Positions 1 through 12,289 of a stretch of DNA of 64,000 nt are shown here, piece by piece. Location: NCBI GenBank assembly GCA_963966185.1, contig CAWZYM010000331.1, positions 1,207,001 through 1,271,000 on the forward strand. Reading direction: 5' to 3'. The stretch comes from Rhabditoides inermis (lineage: Eukaryota > Nematoda > Chromadorea > Rhabditida > Rhabditidae). The translations under genes and the position numbers were made by a program. The notes under the pieces were generated by a model that worked only from the letters and a program-made list of their open reading frames with translations, did not search any database and had not been told where the DNA came from. How positions within the stretch are numbered: the first letter of the stretch is position 1; each line of letters starts with the position of its first letter.

Positions 1-31
<31 letters not shown>
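1..31. repeat. (GA)n microsatellite at the left edge
   Basis: Uninterrupted GA dinucleotide run, cut by the window edge. It is the first of more than twenty such tracts in the window. Confidence 0.95.
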
Positions 32-34
<3 letters not shown>

Positions 35-198
35 GTCGCCTATTATCTACTACGTTAAGTACACTAATGGGGTAGTGAGAGTGTCAGAGTGTTCCAGCAG
101 AGCTTCTTTGTTCGCCATGTACTTTTCGCGTACCCAATGCGAACGGAATTGTTCTTTTAAAAATTTATTCGGAAACTATAAGTTTTTTTTTCTCTCAC

Positions 199-3100
199 CC
201 GAGCTGTTCTGAATGGTGTCGACGCTGCGGTAGTTGGTCTTGTGGTGACCTGGAGGAAATGCTTGCAAAACTATAATAATAATAACAGCACTTCCCTCAG
301 AACTATGTGTCAATGAGCCGCAAAGTTTTAGTTTCGTAGTCAGAAACACTCGGCACGTCGCTAGGAAGCGTACTTAGGCAAATAATCAAATCACAAACGA
401 AAAAGAAGGGAACAAGTAGAGTTCGAAGTGGGAAACACCACGCTGGTACATAATACAACCTAGAGACACGCACCCTTGTCGACGGTGGGGAAGATGTGAT
501 CGATGTTGAGGGGCGAGTTCTCGTTCACCTCATCCTCCTCGTCGTGCAGTTCGGTTTCGACGCTGAAAAATCAATCAATCTATCAATCAATCAAGCATTC
601 ATCCAGAATCACTATATCCGGACTATACAACAAGTGCATACGGAACACCACATGGGCTAAGCGCTTAGAGAAACACTGTTTAGCTAAAAGTTATTCAAAA
701 TATGTATTCAAAATATTTAATTGAATAAATTGTATATAAGAAAGTTGCAACGCGAAATACAAGTTTCTGTTCGAGTGGAATGTTGTAGCGTAAGGCGTTT
801 TTTTTTTGCTTTCCGCTTCATTTCGTTTCTGTTTCTCTGCACGCCAAGCTGAATGTAAGTGGTAAACACGGAAACACAAATCCATGAACACACGCCTGCT
901 AGACACGTGCTCGAAATTTTGCGTGGCCAACTAGAAACTTTTCTTTCGTTTCCTATTTTCCACCAAACCAAAGTTGAGTTGCTAGAAGTATCGGGAAGCG
1001 TTGAAAGTGAACTGGAGCAAGTGTACCGAAAAATACTCAAATACGTAGTCTCGACATTGTTTCAATTGTATCCGTAAACTTGTCATAATTTACATATAAT
1101 AGTCATCATTTTTCGGCATTTTTGGAAACGATAACAAAAACATTTCTATATATCTGATTTCTGGTACCCACGTGTGTTCAGTGCTTGTGTTGAGATGAGC
1201 TGCGATGGCGAGTGGCAGCGGGAGTGGCCGGCACTGGCTGAAAAGGGAAATTAAATTATTAAATCAAACTTATTACACTGTTTCACACATGAAATGTCTG
1301 TAAAAGAGTACTAGATACTGGCCGGCACTGGCTGCAAAACACACATGGATGTATGGATGTATCTTGCAAATAAGTGTGGTGAGAAAAATGATCAGAGCCC
1401 TGTTCAATGAGATTACAATTTAGGGCGGAGGTGTGAGTAGTGTAGTGTAGTGCGTAGTGCCGCGGTCGGTGCAACACTCCCGCGAACTGCACCGCGCCGG
1501 CGGCGAGACGAAACGCCATTCAAGGCTTTTGCTTTGCAAAATGGATGGCCTTATTGTTTTTTTGTTATCTCCTTTGCTGTTTCTACGCGTCCGCTTCAAG
1601 TTGTTCACCTCATCTTAATAGCTACATATGTTCTTCGCTCGTTCGTCCGTCGTCCTGTTTTTTTTCTTCTACTTGCGCAGTTCTCTTCGTCTATCATCGA
1701 TAATCCCGCAGTTTTACCTATATACATTTTTGTACTATTGGTCACATAAGGCCATGCGTCTGTCTCAGGCGAGTCGAAAATGTCGCTTTTGTAATGCGTC
1801 TGCCCACCACGCTTGTCTTCAAGCGGTTGTCTTCCCGATCAGCAGACTCAGCATTTGTGTTTTAACCCGTCCGGGGGTACCCCCCTTTAATTTTGATACA
1901 GGACTCAGCCCGCTCGCCTCGCGAGGTTAGTCGGGAGGTTACGCGGTCGGGAAGTTACGCGGTCGCTGAGGCCCACGCCCCATCCCCCAACCCTGCTGGT
2001 CCTCCGACATGATGGTCCACCGAGGTCGCATCTCGCATCTGGACAACTTCTACACTGCTACCCATATACCGCAATCTGGCGAACACAGCTCATATATCGC
2101 AATCTGGCGATGAGCACTCATACTCATTTAATCGCAACCTGGCGATGAGTATCCATTCTTCGCAACCTGGCGAGTACTGCTCATATATCGCAATCTGGCG
2201 ATGAGCACTCATACTCATTTATCGCAACCTGGTGATCAGCATCAACTTATCGCAACATGACTATCTCTCACTATTCAATACCCCGGGGCAATGAGTGAAG
2301 AGGACTTGGTCCTTCGCCCGTCTCGCATTCTGGCGACTCCTTATCGCAACCTGGCGATTTCTCACCACTCAATCACCCTGGACGGTGAGTGAAGAGAACC
2401 CGATCCTTCACCCGTTTCGCACTCTGGCGAATCCTTTTCGCAACCTGGCATAGGCAATTTACCGCCAGTCTCGCTCGCGGAGCACCGAGTAAAGAGGACG
2501 TGGTCCTTTTTTCCCTATCGCACTCTGGCGATTTCCCCACCGATCAAAATGGCGGTTTTCTCCCACCCCCCGCTCGCGGAGCATAAAATGGAAAAACGCG
2601 GTCCTTCTCCCCTTTCACACTCTGGTGAACCCTTTTCGTAACTCAGCGATTTCAAACCACTCTCTCGCTTGCGGAGCATCGAGCGAAGAAGACGTGGTCC
2701 TTCTCCCGTATCGCACACTGGAAAATTCTTACAGCAACCTGGCTATTTTCCTTACACTCTAGCTCACCGACCATCGTTTGAATACGACGCTGTCACGTTC
2801 TCTGTTTATCGTTTATCGCAACGGTTCTCCGCTCTCTCGCTCGCGGAGCGCGGAGTGAAGTAGCGAAGATGACGCGGTCTTTGTTGCGTCCCCCACCGCA
2901 TCTCGGTGACCTCTTCTCTAATTCGCAAAACATTCGGTGGAGAATTCTCCGTTCTTCCTATTTTTTTGCGCACTCGCAATTTTCTCATTCGTTTTTCGCG
3001 CAAAGAGAAGGCGGTACCTAGCCTCTACCGTTTATCAGCGTACGGTGCTTCTGTGTTTTTTGCTCTTCTCTGCTTCTCTCACTGAATCGTAGAGCTCTGT

Positions 3101-6100
3101 TTAGAACAAGATCGCATCCTGCGCGCCTATTCATTTACCCGCAGAACAGCGAACAAATGGGCGCGATTCTCCCTCATGTCCTCCGATTTTCTTTTCGGGT
3201 ATCCCGAGAAGAATGTTCACTAATTCTATATCGGAAAAGAATGCAAGTGGTTTCATATCGGAGCTTTTCGTGATGCGGGCTATCTGTGCAGTGACATGAC
3301 GTTTGTAAGGCTTCAATCCCGTCGTCGCCGTTGCTGGAACCTTGCCGGTTATACATGAACGAGATCACGTCAACGCGGTTTTTTTTCTCGCACAGTTCGT
3401 GTCTAGGCGTCTCGCGCAGAAAGAGCCTCACTCGCCGTTTCGCTCCCGTTTTGTACTAACCAGTGATTAAAGTACAACTCCTATCCTTTTATTACGGCTG
3501 TGGAATAACCCCGCACTGGTGATGCATGAATCACTACATCATCATTTGAATGTTCGATTTTGCCTCGATTCGGCCGACCGTGACCGTCTCAAACATGTCT
3601 AACGGGTTGTGACCCGACCGTGACCACTCTCACAGTTTTTTTGCATGTGGCGGCAAACGTAGTTTCGATTTCGAGATAACGTTTCACAGCTGATCTGCTC
3701 GCCTCATTATTATCGGCTCCGTTATTTACATATATTAATTTTTCTTTCGATTCTCCATCATCCATCATCACATTACGTCGTCACTGCGGAATCCTGTCAG
3801 TCTAACGGCGAATCACACACGCGTCCGTTGTGGGACACGACTGTTCGCTCTTCCTCACTCGCGTTCATATCGTGTTAACCGTCTGGTTTCGATATGACGC
3901 TAACGTTTGACATGTGCCGCATATGCAGCACTCAGATCCCGTGTACGGTCTCACGTTATCTATTTCACGGCACCTTCCGCGGCAATGTTACCATGCCCTT
4001 CTGTTTATCTCACTCAGACTATATCGCTGTTGATTGTTGTTTTAATTTTAAACGCACCGGAGTAATATGCGCTCCGCGATTAAACGGCCGTAACGGATAT
4101 TCACTATCGCTTTACAGTGCGGATACTCCCGACGTGCCCGAAGCCCGATCTGTCCGATGTCTCATATGCGGAGACGGAGTCAGCATCAGCAGATGAAGTG
4201 AATAAAGGTTGGTGTGTGTGACCCTTTCCCCTGTGAGGCCCGCTCACCCGCTTTCATCGTGACGTAGAGCACACATCTCCCTTTGCATGTTTCAAGCATA
4301 AACCGGTCCCTACTTATGCCGGAGCCTTAAAGTATTTATGTCGTAGAGCAGCGGAGACATAATACAATTTAGGGCGGAGGTGTGAGTAGTGTAGTGTAGT
4401 GCGTAGTGCCGCGGTCGGTGCAACACTCCCGCGAACTGCACCGCGCCGGCGGCGAGACGAAACGCCATTCAAGGCTTTTGCTTTCCCTCCCTCCCATCCC
4501 TGAAAACGGGAAAATCCCACCCGCCCGCCAAGTGAGCGCGACTCTCGCGGAGGATAAGAAATAACTTGATGAAGGCTCACAGGTGTATCTGGTATTTTTG
4601 TGTATGTGTCCTTATCCGTATAGAGTTTATTCGGATTAAACCTTAGAGCATAATGGCATCTGTTCGACCGCTGTTGGTTGTACAGTCATGCGGAGTTGTC
4701 CGCCGTATTTCAGCTACTTGCCAACGCGCGTAATGGTTATCATTATCAACTATTCCCTTTTCCCAGTACAGGGCTCACAGATAGATCTGTGTGATCATTG
4801 ATCATTGTTCTGATCCGTCCCCGCATGTACTGGGCACTCGCTATCGCTATAGAGCGGAACCCCGCGCACGGTATCTCGGTACTTTATTTTGCTCATCTAC
4901 CAGAGCCCACTAAGAGCGTTTCCACTTTTGGAGTCACTCACTCATACCACAGCTATCAGCTAATGCTTTTAGCTCAGAGAATCCATGACATAGCAACCTT
5001 TCAGCTCCTCTTTAGGCAAGCGGCCGTAAAGAGAAGCTAATGATCTACTTCCAGGTACGGTAAGATGGAAACGCCGGCGATCCGGGAGTAGGACAGGAAG
5101 TTCTCGGGACAGGCTCGCGGCAACCCCGCCACTCTCTTCCCCGAAGAAAAGGATGCGACACCATCGACGAGTCCCCAATCCCATCCACTGTCCCCATATA
5201 GAAGAGCCGCCGTAGAGAGAGAGAACCCCTTCCCACTTTTCGCCCCATCGAATATTGGCCCACGTTTACGAACCGTGTTCTATCAGTTGCTCGCGCAATG
5301 ATTGTATATTCGTGGGCCTCAAAGGCCATCCGCATAAGCATAAACCGGTCCCTACTTATGCCGGAGCCTTAAAGTATTTATGTCGTAGAGCAGCGGAGAC
5401 ATAATAAAGGTACATCGGCGACTTAATTCTGCAACTAGCTCTCTTGAACGCGTATTACCACTCATGCAAAACATATGCCGATGACAGGACTCGAACCAGC
5501 GAGTTCAGCGCCATAACGGCGCACACACGCATTGAGCCACCCAGTGAGTGAACGAGCTTCTTTCATCTGAGGTTATGTCTTTTCTCGCCATGTATGCAGT
5601 ATTGAAGAGTTCAACGGAATGGAAGGCGGGACCAATTTTGAGTTTGAAATAAAATGTTGCAACAGCCAGTTGCAACATTTAAAAAGAAGGAATAATCGTT
5701 CGATTAAGATTTAGGTTAATATGATTCTTTCAAACATTCCGAGTCAAAAATAAGTCGCCAGCGTACCTTTAATTTGACAAAACCAGGGAATCGAACTCGC
5801 GAACTTCTTCTGGCCAAGCGATAGCATTACCACTACGCTAGCTAGATGAGCTCTATGATTCAAACGGAATTTGTTGGGAATTTCGCTCGAAACGTACTTG
5901 TGAAGTGAAGTTGTGTTAAAACGTTTTTAATATGTGATACGTTTTCATTCAATAATATCACAAACTTTCGCCGAATGATACAATATATCGTTTGTACAGT
6001 TAATCACAAAAAACTCGGTAAAATATTTTTCGAATCTCATTCTTCTCCCACCTGAACATGGCTTGTGATCGGATGTGATCCCGTTTCGCCTCCGGCTTCC

Positions 6101-8013
6101 CAGTCCTCAAAACAATTGTTATCTTATCAAGTACTCAATATATGTACCTCTCTTGCTTTTTTGGTCTTGCGCTCTATTTCCCTTATTACCCTTTTTATCT
6201 GATTCGCCGTCTTCCTCTGATCCACCACCACATAATACACCTCTCTTTTTCTCCCAAGACCTGGTGTCTGTTTTCGTCCGCACTACGCCCATAATTCATA
6301 CAATTCAGGATTTTTCCAGCGCGCGTATTAGTTAGTTTGCCAAACATGTGCTTTCACACTTGTTGAATAATTCAAAGGACTACACACGAGACAGGGAGGG
6401 AAACGCGAGCCGCGGTGGGAAAAGAAAAGAGGACTGTGCTTGAGTAGGTGCGTGGGTGAGACTCTACGGACACGAGGGAAGATGAATTATGGATATATAT
6501 AGCAGATCTAGTTCTTGCGAGGAGTACATCAAAAATAATCTGGATTGTTTTTCAGAGAGGTTACACTTCCTTGTTAGTTGTGTCTATTCTTAAACTCTTA
6601 ACTATGTAAGCCGCACACAGTGACGCTAATGACAAATCCTAGGAACATTGAACATTGAAAGAAGACACGTATCACGTAGCCTTAAGTAGCTAATAGAGTG
6701 ACAGGCCGCTAAAGCAATCCACACGGTTTAGCTCCGAAATTCGAAACGTGAATATCTCGAAACTCGAAACGTATGGCCGGTCATTTGGATTTGAAAACGG
6801 TTTTCGACTAGTTACCTCCTAGGGTATTTATGATTATGATATCAGTTTGGTTACCATCGGCTTCTGTGACCTAAACAACACTTTAGCGTGAAAACGTAAT
6901 CGTGAAAACGAGAGATCAAATTCAAATTGATATTGCTGCGGCGAATTTTCATGAAGAATCTACTATCATTTAAAGGCACAGAGGCGCTTAGTTTTTGACT
7001 TCGTTTCATTGCTTGACCCATGGAAACACGAAACAAACAAAGAAAACGCAAAAGAACGGCGTTTCCGCGTTACCTACACGCTTACCAAAATGTGCACGTG
7101 CGAAGCCTGGTTAAGCGAATTCGAACTTCGCGCCAAAATGCTTATCGGAAAGTTGAGCTCTGTGCGCATCTCGTCGATATGAGTTCGACAACACATGTCG
7201 TTGTAGTGTTGTGGTAACTGGTAACGCTTACGGTTTGTGGAACATACTATGCCGGTTCGATTCCCGCTACGTGCAATCAGCTTTGCTAAGTTTTCGATAG
7301 TGAATTTCGATGAACTTTGGTAATTCTAAACGCCCCTGTGTCTTTAATCATTTAGTGAGCCTTATGAACTGGTAATGAAACTGTATGAAAATATATGAGA
7401 TCGGACGCACGTAGTGACGGGGGGTCGCTTCTTGAGGCAGAATCGGTAGAGGTAGACCACCGCGATGACCACAGCCAGCCCGCCGGCCACCCCGGCCACC
7501 TGCACATCATATGCGGTAATGCGGTTAGAGGGTACGGTAAGAGTGCGGGATGCGGGATGTTTAAATGTTGTAGTGAACTTTACATAGTATGATTTATTCT
7601 TCAAGTGTCGTTGAAAAAAAGAAAAATATAAAATTAGTAGTAAGTCTTGTAAAACATATTTCAAAATAAAAAAGAACTCACCAACACCACGATCGTAAAC
7701 AGCGGGCGGGCGGGGGAGTCCTAAAAAAACAAATATAAAATACTTAAAAAAAACTTTAAAAAAATTGATTTGTGAATAAATGTTATTTTATGAATAAACT
7801 AAATTAGAACAAAGAGAACAACGACATGAAATCACACAATCGTTCACACATACTATTGCCCAAGTACATACATAACGTTTTCTCTATGTATTAGGATTCT
7901 ATTGCTTCTCTCTCTCTCACTCTCCCTCTCTTCCTATCTCTCTCTCTCTCCCCTCGCTCGGAAACATCAGACATCGCGAGATCGACTAATGATTCTAATG
8001 AATTAATGGCTCG

Positions 8014-8060
<47 letters not shown>

Positions 8061-8348
8061 AGAAGCTATAAGTCTATAAGGACAAGAGCGCATGCACATA
8101 TAGTAAGACACCAATTCATCACACCACATTATATTATAACATCATATTGGGACAGAATCGCAGAAATATCGCAATCAATTAGTTCTATTTTCGAGCAAGT
8201 ATAAATTGGTGGGTGCGATAGAAGATGTAAAAATAAAAATAAATTAAAAGGTCAAGTGAGGTCGAAATGAGCCGAGAGGAGAGCGAGTACATGGGAAAAT
8301 TGGATTATCCCACTGGGCAAGGCGCCACGCGAATTCTGAATTTGATGG

Positions 8349-8414
<66 letters not shown>

Positions 8415-8677
8415 GAAGAGACGAACCGCCTATTAGTATGCTACACGAGAAGTAGGAAACGCCATACTAAAGAGAATGAACCAACAAAATTGAGCCGGAA
8501 CCAAATAGTGAAACAATAGTGGTAGTTATTTCGCTGGATCTTATCGCAGGCGCCAAAACACCACAGAAATAGAGAGCTATGAGTCAGAGAGCTATCAAGA
8601 GAAGAACTATTCTATTAGCAAGAGAGCCAGGCTGACTATTGTTATTCTCCCAGCTATGCCCTATATACTTCGAGTCG

Positions 8678-8732
<55 letters not shown>

Positions 8733-8846
8733 CTTGGCGCTCGCTCATAAATGAAGCTCAAGAGTATTAAATGTGCCGTACGGTGATCTCTCAAAATAAC
8801 GCGATGTGAGAGGTCTGGTATGATATAGGAAGGGAGAGGGGAGAGA

Positions 8847-8901
<55 letters not shown>

Positions 8902-9770
8902 GGGGCGAGAGAGAAAGAGAGAAAGAGAGAGAGACATCAAATACGACGGCTCGTCACATCACCCGAAGCCAAGACAAATTCGCGTATTCATTGTGTATGA
9001 ATTTCTAATAAGAAGACGAGCTGAAAAGCTGAAATGCGAGAACAATAGCGTGCGAATGACGCCAATTTTCAATAAAGTCGTTGTAAAATTTAAAGCTGCT
9101 CTCCAGAAAAGCAAAAGAGACAATAGATGGGCTTGGAGGATTTATACGATTCGGAAGGAGAATAAAAACAGTATAATGCTCTCCTATTTACAAATATGTC
9201 TAGTAGTCTAGTAGCATTATGAAAAGATCACCTAAGTACTACACGCCTAGAACAATGACAGTTCACAACATCAAAGGATCACTCTGGGGTCGCAAGGACA
9301 AATCACAGTGACAAATGCCACAAACAATCGAGGACAGCTTCTCATGAGTCAACACTCTATTTTCGGTCCCACCACGAAAACACTCACACTGTAATTAGAA
9401 CACACAAACACTAGATCGTATGTATAGACGTTGACGAAACAGTGGCTGTAATGCATGTAGTTGTAGGGCTCTACGGGAGAGAGAGGAGAGAGAGAGTGAT
9501 GGGGAGAAAGAGAGAAGCACAAGATGCGTGTGGTAATACTTTGCAAACTGCACCTGTCGAAAGAATTGTCGAGCGATTTTGACGAGAGATTTGCGACGTT
9601 TGTGAGCGGCGTCCGAAATTTGCAGGCAATGCAGGATTGGTTAGAAAACACAGCAGAAAGAGAGAACACCCGTCTATAGCAATACTATACAATACACGTA
9701 TGCGATTACTTTCTTTCGGCTAGCGCGCCGGCCCACCCATAATGCATAGGAAGAAGGAAGGGGATCTCTC

Positions 9771-9810
<40 letters not shown>

Positions 9811-10010
9811 GGAAACAGGAGGGATGCACTAATTACACTATCGCTTGTAATACCTAATACCACGCGCGCGCGTCAAGAAACGGGGGAAATGACTGTGTGA
9901 GAACAGCTCCCGAAAAAGAAACGAAAAAAAAATGAGAGGAGCTCCGACAAGATTGGACACACGTAAAATATATGCCAATTCGTCGCATACCAGGGTACAT
10001 AAATGGGATC

Positions 10011-10061
<51 letters not shown>

Positions 10062-11194
10062 GTGAATTGTAGCCCCTCTCTCTCAGGCGTATACAAAATC
10101 AGCCGTATACGTTTCTACGTTTCACGGTTTCCCCACACATTTTGTATGAATGCTTTGCCTCGGTGTCTTTTCATACAAAGAATACACAAAAGGTCGCGGT
10201 GTGATAACAGAATGATGGTGGGGAAAGAGGATATATATGCTTGACGTATGTCAGCAGATTTGGATAATCCTACGCTATAGGGGTAAATCCGTGACTGACT
10301 GTGTGCGTCGCTCATTCCTCATACCTTTCAACATTCTTATGAGGCAAAGTGTCTTCGAGTGTTTCCAGGAATAAAGGAATAAAGGGTTGCAAAATAGACG
10401 CTAGGTAGCTGGGGAGTATGAGAATGATGTTCTATGTAGCTGTTTCCACAACAACACGGAATATGCTATTTCCGATTTGAGAGGACATCGCATTTTCCTT
10501 CGAAAGGACATCTGATACTCTCCAGATACCTAATTTCTATTTTGCAACCCAGCAGAAGCATATATAATCAACAGCCAATTCTCTCTTTCTCCACTCTCTC
10601 TCTTTCGCTACTCTCCCTCTCTTTTCCTATATGTGGTATGTGGATATGTGAACGGAGGAAGTAAGTTATCTTTTCCCTAGTTTAAAGGCACAGTGGCTAC
10701 TTAAATCCTGCATTAGCTCTCATAAACTCTCGAGATGACACATGCAAAACATTCGCTGTAGACAGGATTCGAGCGGGGTTCATTTCCGAATATATCTTCA
10801 CTTTTTTTTTGCAGTATAATAGAAAAATAGTAATCGTGGTGGGAACAGTTTCGAATTCGAAAAAAAAATGCATTCGGTCAGATGCAGAATTGAAAGCAAC
10901 GAAAAATCGTCGTTCTTTTTACAAATAGATCGATATGATTCTTTCATTGTCGTACAGTCCAAGTTCAAAGTAAATCACTGTACTTTTAATCTGGCTAATC
11001 AATCACCATAGAAAAGTCAACATTTCCCTTACCTCATTGCCGGTCACAACTAGTGGTATGAATAGGACTAGAGTGGTTGCGAGAATAAGCGCCGATACTA
11101 TCGCGTGCTCGCACAAATCGAACAGAAAGTAGTAGACGTTGTAGAAACTATTCAGCAACAGTATCAACGCCACGCACATCGCTGCGTAGCACGG
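199..11194 (-). CDS. Multi-pass membrane protein gene, MARVEL-like architecture (partial, continues past the left edge)
   Basis: Reconstructed minus-strand exons, 5' to 3': 11194-11033, 7720-7682, 7499-7411, 562-474 and 249-199. Each has AG before it and GT after it, and the phases join (0, 0, 2, 1, 1) into one open frame. The first visible exon encodes about 54 residues with two hydrophobic stretches (MCVALILLLNSF and VSALILATTLVLFIPLVV). The next two together encode another membrane segment (LFTIVVL then VAGVAGGLAVVIAVVYLYRF), followed by a basic CLKKRPP stop-transfer end. The last two encode a hydrophilic acidic tail (ELHDEEDEVNENSPLNIDHI). A possible in-frame cassette exon lies at 1237-1172 (66 bp, same phase, good splice sites). 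An in-frame ATG lies at 11179, but an AG acceptor just before 11194 suggests at least one more upstream exon, which I could not place. Spacing of the membrane segments resembles MARVEL-type tetraspan proteins; that is a weak inference from pattern, not homology. The splice model is well supported; the function is not. Confidence 0.6.
1414..1535. repeat. 122-bp direct repeat, copy 1
   Basis: Starts TACAATTTAGGGCGG and ends GGCTTTTGCTTT. It is repeated without visible change at 4363-4484, about 2.95 kb away in the same orientation. The flanking sequences are unrelated, so this is a discrete repeated unit. Confidence 0.85.
2040..2870. repeat. Degenerate tandem array built on TCGCAACCTGGCGA
   Basis: The imperfect palindrome TCGCAACCTGGCGA (variants TCGCAATCTGGCGA, TCGCACTCTGGCGA, TCGCATTCTGGCGA) recurs more than a dozen times at irregular 30-70 bp spacing. 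From 2280 onwards it sits inside a larger degenerate unit of roughly 115 bp, whose other recurring phrases are CTCGCTCGCGGAGC and GACGTGGTCCTT. No coding frame is maintained across units. The structure looks like a decaying satellite or the repeat region of a mobile element. Confidence 0.7.
4294..4364. repeat. 71-bp direct repeat, copy 1
   Basis: Begins AAGCATAAACCGGTCCC and ends GGAGACATAATA. An identical copy lies at 5336-5406. Confidence 0.85.
4363..4484. repeat. 122-bp direct repeat, copy 2
   Basis: Second copy of the unit at 1414-1535. Its left end directly abuts the 71-bp repeat at 4294-4364, so two different repeats meet here. Confidence 0.85.
5336..5406. repeat. 71-bp direct repeat, copy 2
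   Basis: Identical to 4294-4364. Its last bases merge into the left end of the inverted-repeat element starting at 5404. Confidence 0.85.
5404..5772. mobile_element. Terminal-inverted-repeat element M1 with internal tRNA-like sequence
   Basis: The left end reads TAAAGGTACATCGGCGACTTA. The reverse complement of the right end reads TAAAGGTACGCTGGCGACTTA. TTAA-like bases flank the termini. The interior has no coding capacity. On the minus strand about 5467-5547 it carries a tRNA-like stretch with A-box-like TGGCTCAATGCG and B-box GGTTCGAGTCC, but the T-stem does not pair, so it is not a functional tRNA. Confidence 0.65.
5779..5850 (-). other. tRNA-like (pol III A/B box) sequence
   Basis: On the minus strand the order is A-box-like TAGCGTAGTGGTAATGC, then B-box GAGTTCGATTCCC at tRNA-like spacing. 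The T-stem and acceptor stem do not pair, so this is a tRNA-derived relic or SINE head. It abuts element M1. Confidence 0.45.
6969..7347. mobile_element. Terminal-inverted-repeat element M2 with internal tRNA-like sequence
   Basis: The left end TTTAAAGGCACAGAGGCGCT matches the reverse complement of the right end, ATTAAAGACACAGGGGCGTT. On the plus strand near 7205-7262 lies TGGTAACTGGTAACGC followed by GGTTCGATTCCC, again the A-box/B-box order. No coding frame. Confidence 0.6.
7721..11032. other. Intron (3.3 kb) of the membrane-protein gene, microsatellite cluster
   Basis: Long CT or GA tracts at about 8016-8057, 8349-8412, 8682-8726, 8845-8934, 9764-9811 and 10013-10060 dominate this intron. 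The open frames over them are Arg-Glu or Ser-Leu dipeptide repeats and are not genes. Element M3 occupies 10681-10989. Confidence 0.75.
10681..10989. mobile_element. Terminal-inverted-repeat element M3, related to M1 and M2
   Basis: The left end TTTAAAGGCACAGTGGCTAC pairs with the right end (reverse complement TTAAAAGTACAGTGATTTAC). Internal phrases CATGCAAAACAT and GACAGGATTCGAGC match M1, including a decayed B-box (GCTCGAATCC on the minus strand). Confidence 0.6.
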
Positions 11195-12234
11195 CTGAGT
11201 ATCACTCTGCGTGGAAGTTGCGATGTTGACTGAGTATCAGAGCGCTCCCCGATTTGCGTGTCTAGAGTATCACTGACCCGGATATGCTCATAAGCCGCCC
11301 CCAATTTCACACAATGCGGGCGCAAATCACATTTACGCTTGCGCGAAAAAAAAAGTCTGAGAAAGAGAGGGGAACCGGAGACAACCCAATTTTCGTGCAG
11401 CGCCAAATAATAGACAAGGAAAACAAAGACGCTCGGATTTCTGGGTAAATAACAACAATCCAAGGAGATGCAAAATGAAAACGTGCAGTAAACACGTGCA
11501 TACGGTATGAAATGCAGATATGATGAGAGAGATATGCAGAAATGGAGGTAAACAGGCTGATATAGTCGGTTTAGATCCTATATGCCATTCGTATATTTCA
11601 CATGTTGTGCAGTTTTGTTCAGCACAACATGAAGGTCTTCAAATATCCAAAACGGTTTCATGCGAAGAAATCGAACCCGTGGTCACAACACTGCGATTGC
11701 GCACTGACAGCGCGCTCAACCACTGCGCCATTGAGGCTCCTACGGAGAGGTCATTGCATATCGAAGATATGCATGCTTGTTATGTCTCATCATCGTACAC
11801 TGAAAAGGCCAGTGGAGCTAGATAGGCTCTCTCTTCGATCTCTTAACCACTGCCTCTATGGCGCAGTGGTAGTGCGCGCCGCCAGCGCACAATCGCCGCG
11901 ACCTGTCCACGGGTTCGATTCCTACTTGCGTTTTGGATATTTAATGAAATGCATGTTGTGTTGCACAAAACTGCACAACATGTGAAATGTCACGGATGGC
12001 ATATAGGATCCAATCCGACTATAATAGGGACATTGATTATGCGTGTGTGGAGAAAGAGAGAGGGAGAGAGAGAGAGAGAAAGAGAGAGAGAGAAGGGGAT
12101 AAGGAAGAGTAAGAAAAGGAGAAGAAAGACTCATAACACGGTGGAATGAAACGGGATATCCAGGTATCTAGGTTTATGGAGACCCTTGCTCACTACTCAT
12201 TACTCATGCACAACAAAGGAAAGCAGACGTAACA

Positions 12235-12289
<55 letters not shown>

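Larger units (their letters stand above)
563..7410. other. Large intron (6.8 kb) of the membrane-protein gene, repeat filled
   Basis: Apart from the possible cassette exon at 1172-1237, I see no convincing coding exon. The interval holds two pairs of long direct repeats, a degenerate tandem array around 2.0-2.9 kb, two terminal-inverted-repeat elements and tRNA-like sequences, described separately. Stretches 563-1170, 1536-2035, 2870-4290, 4485-5335 and 5850-6965 show nothing I can name. Confidence 0.5.

Noticed and set aside
2040..2870. CRISPR array
   Set aside because: The repeated motif is short and degenerate with uneven spacing, there are no cas genes, and the DNA is clearly eukaryotic.
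3894..4196. 100-codon ORF with several cysteines (MCRICSTQ region)
   Set aside because: It lies in a repeat-filled intron, has no splice or promoter context and no recognisable domain; the cysteine spacing does not fit a known zinc finger.
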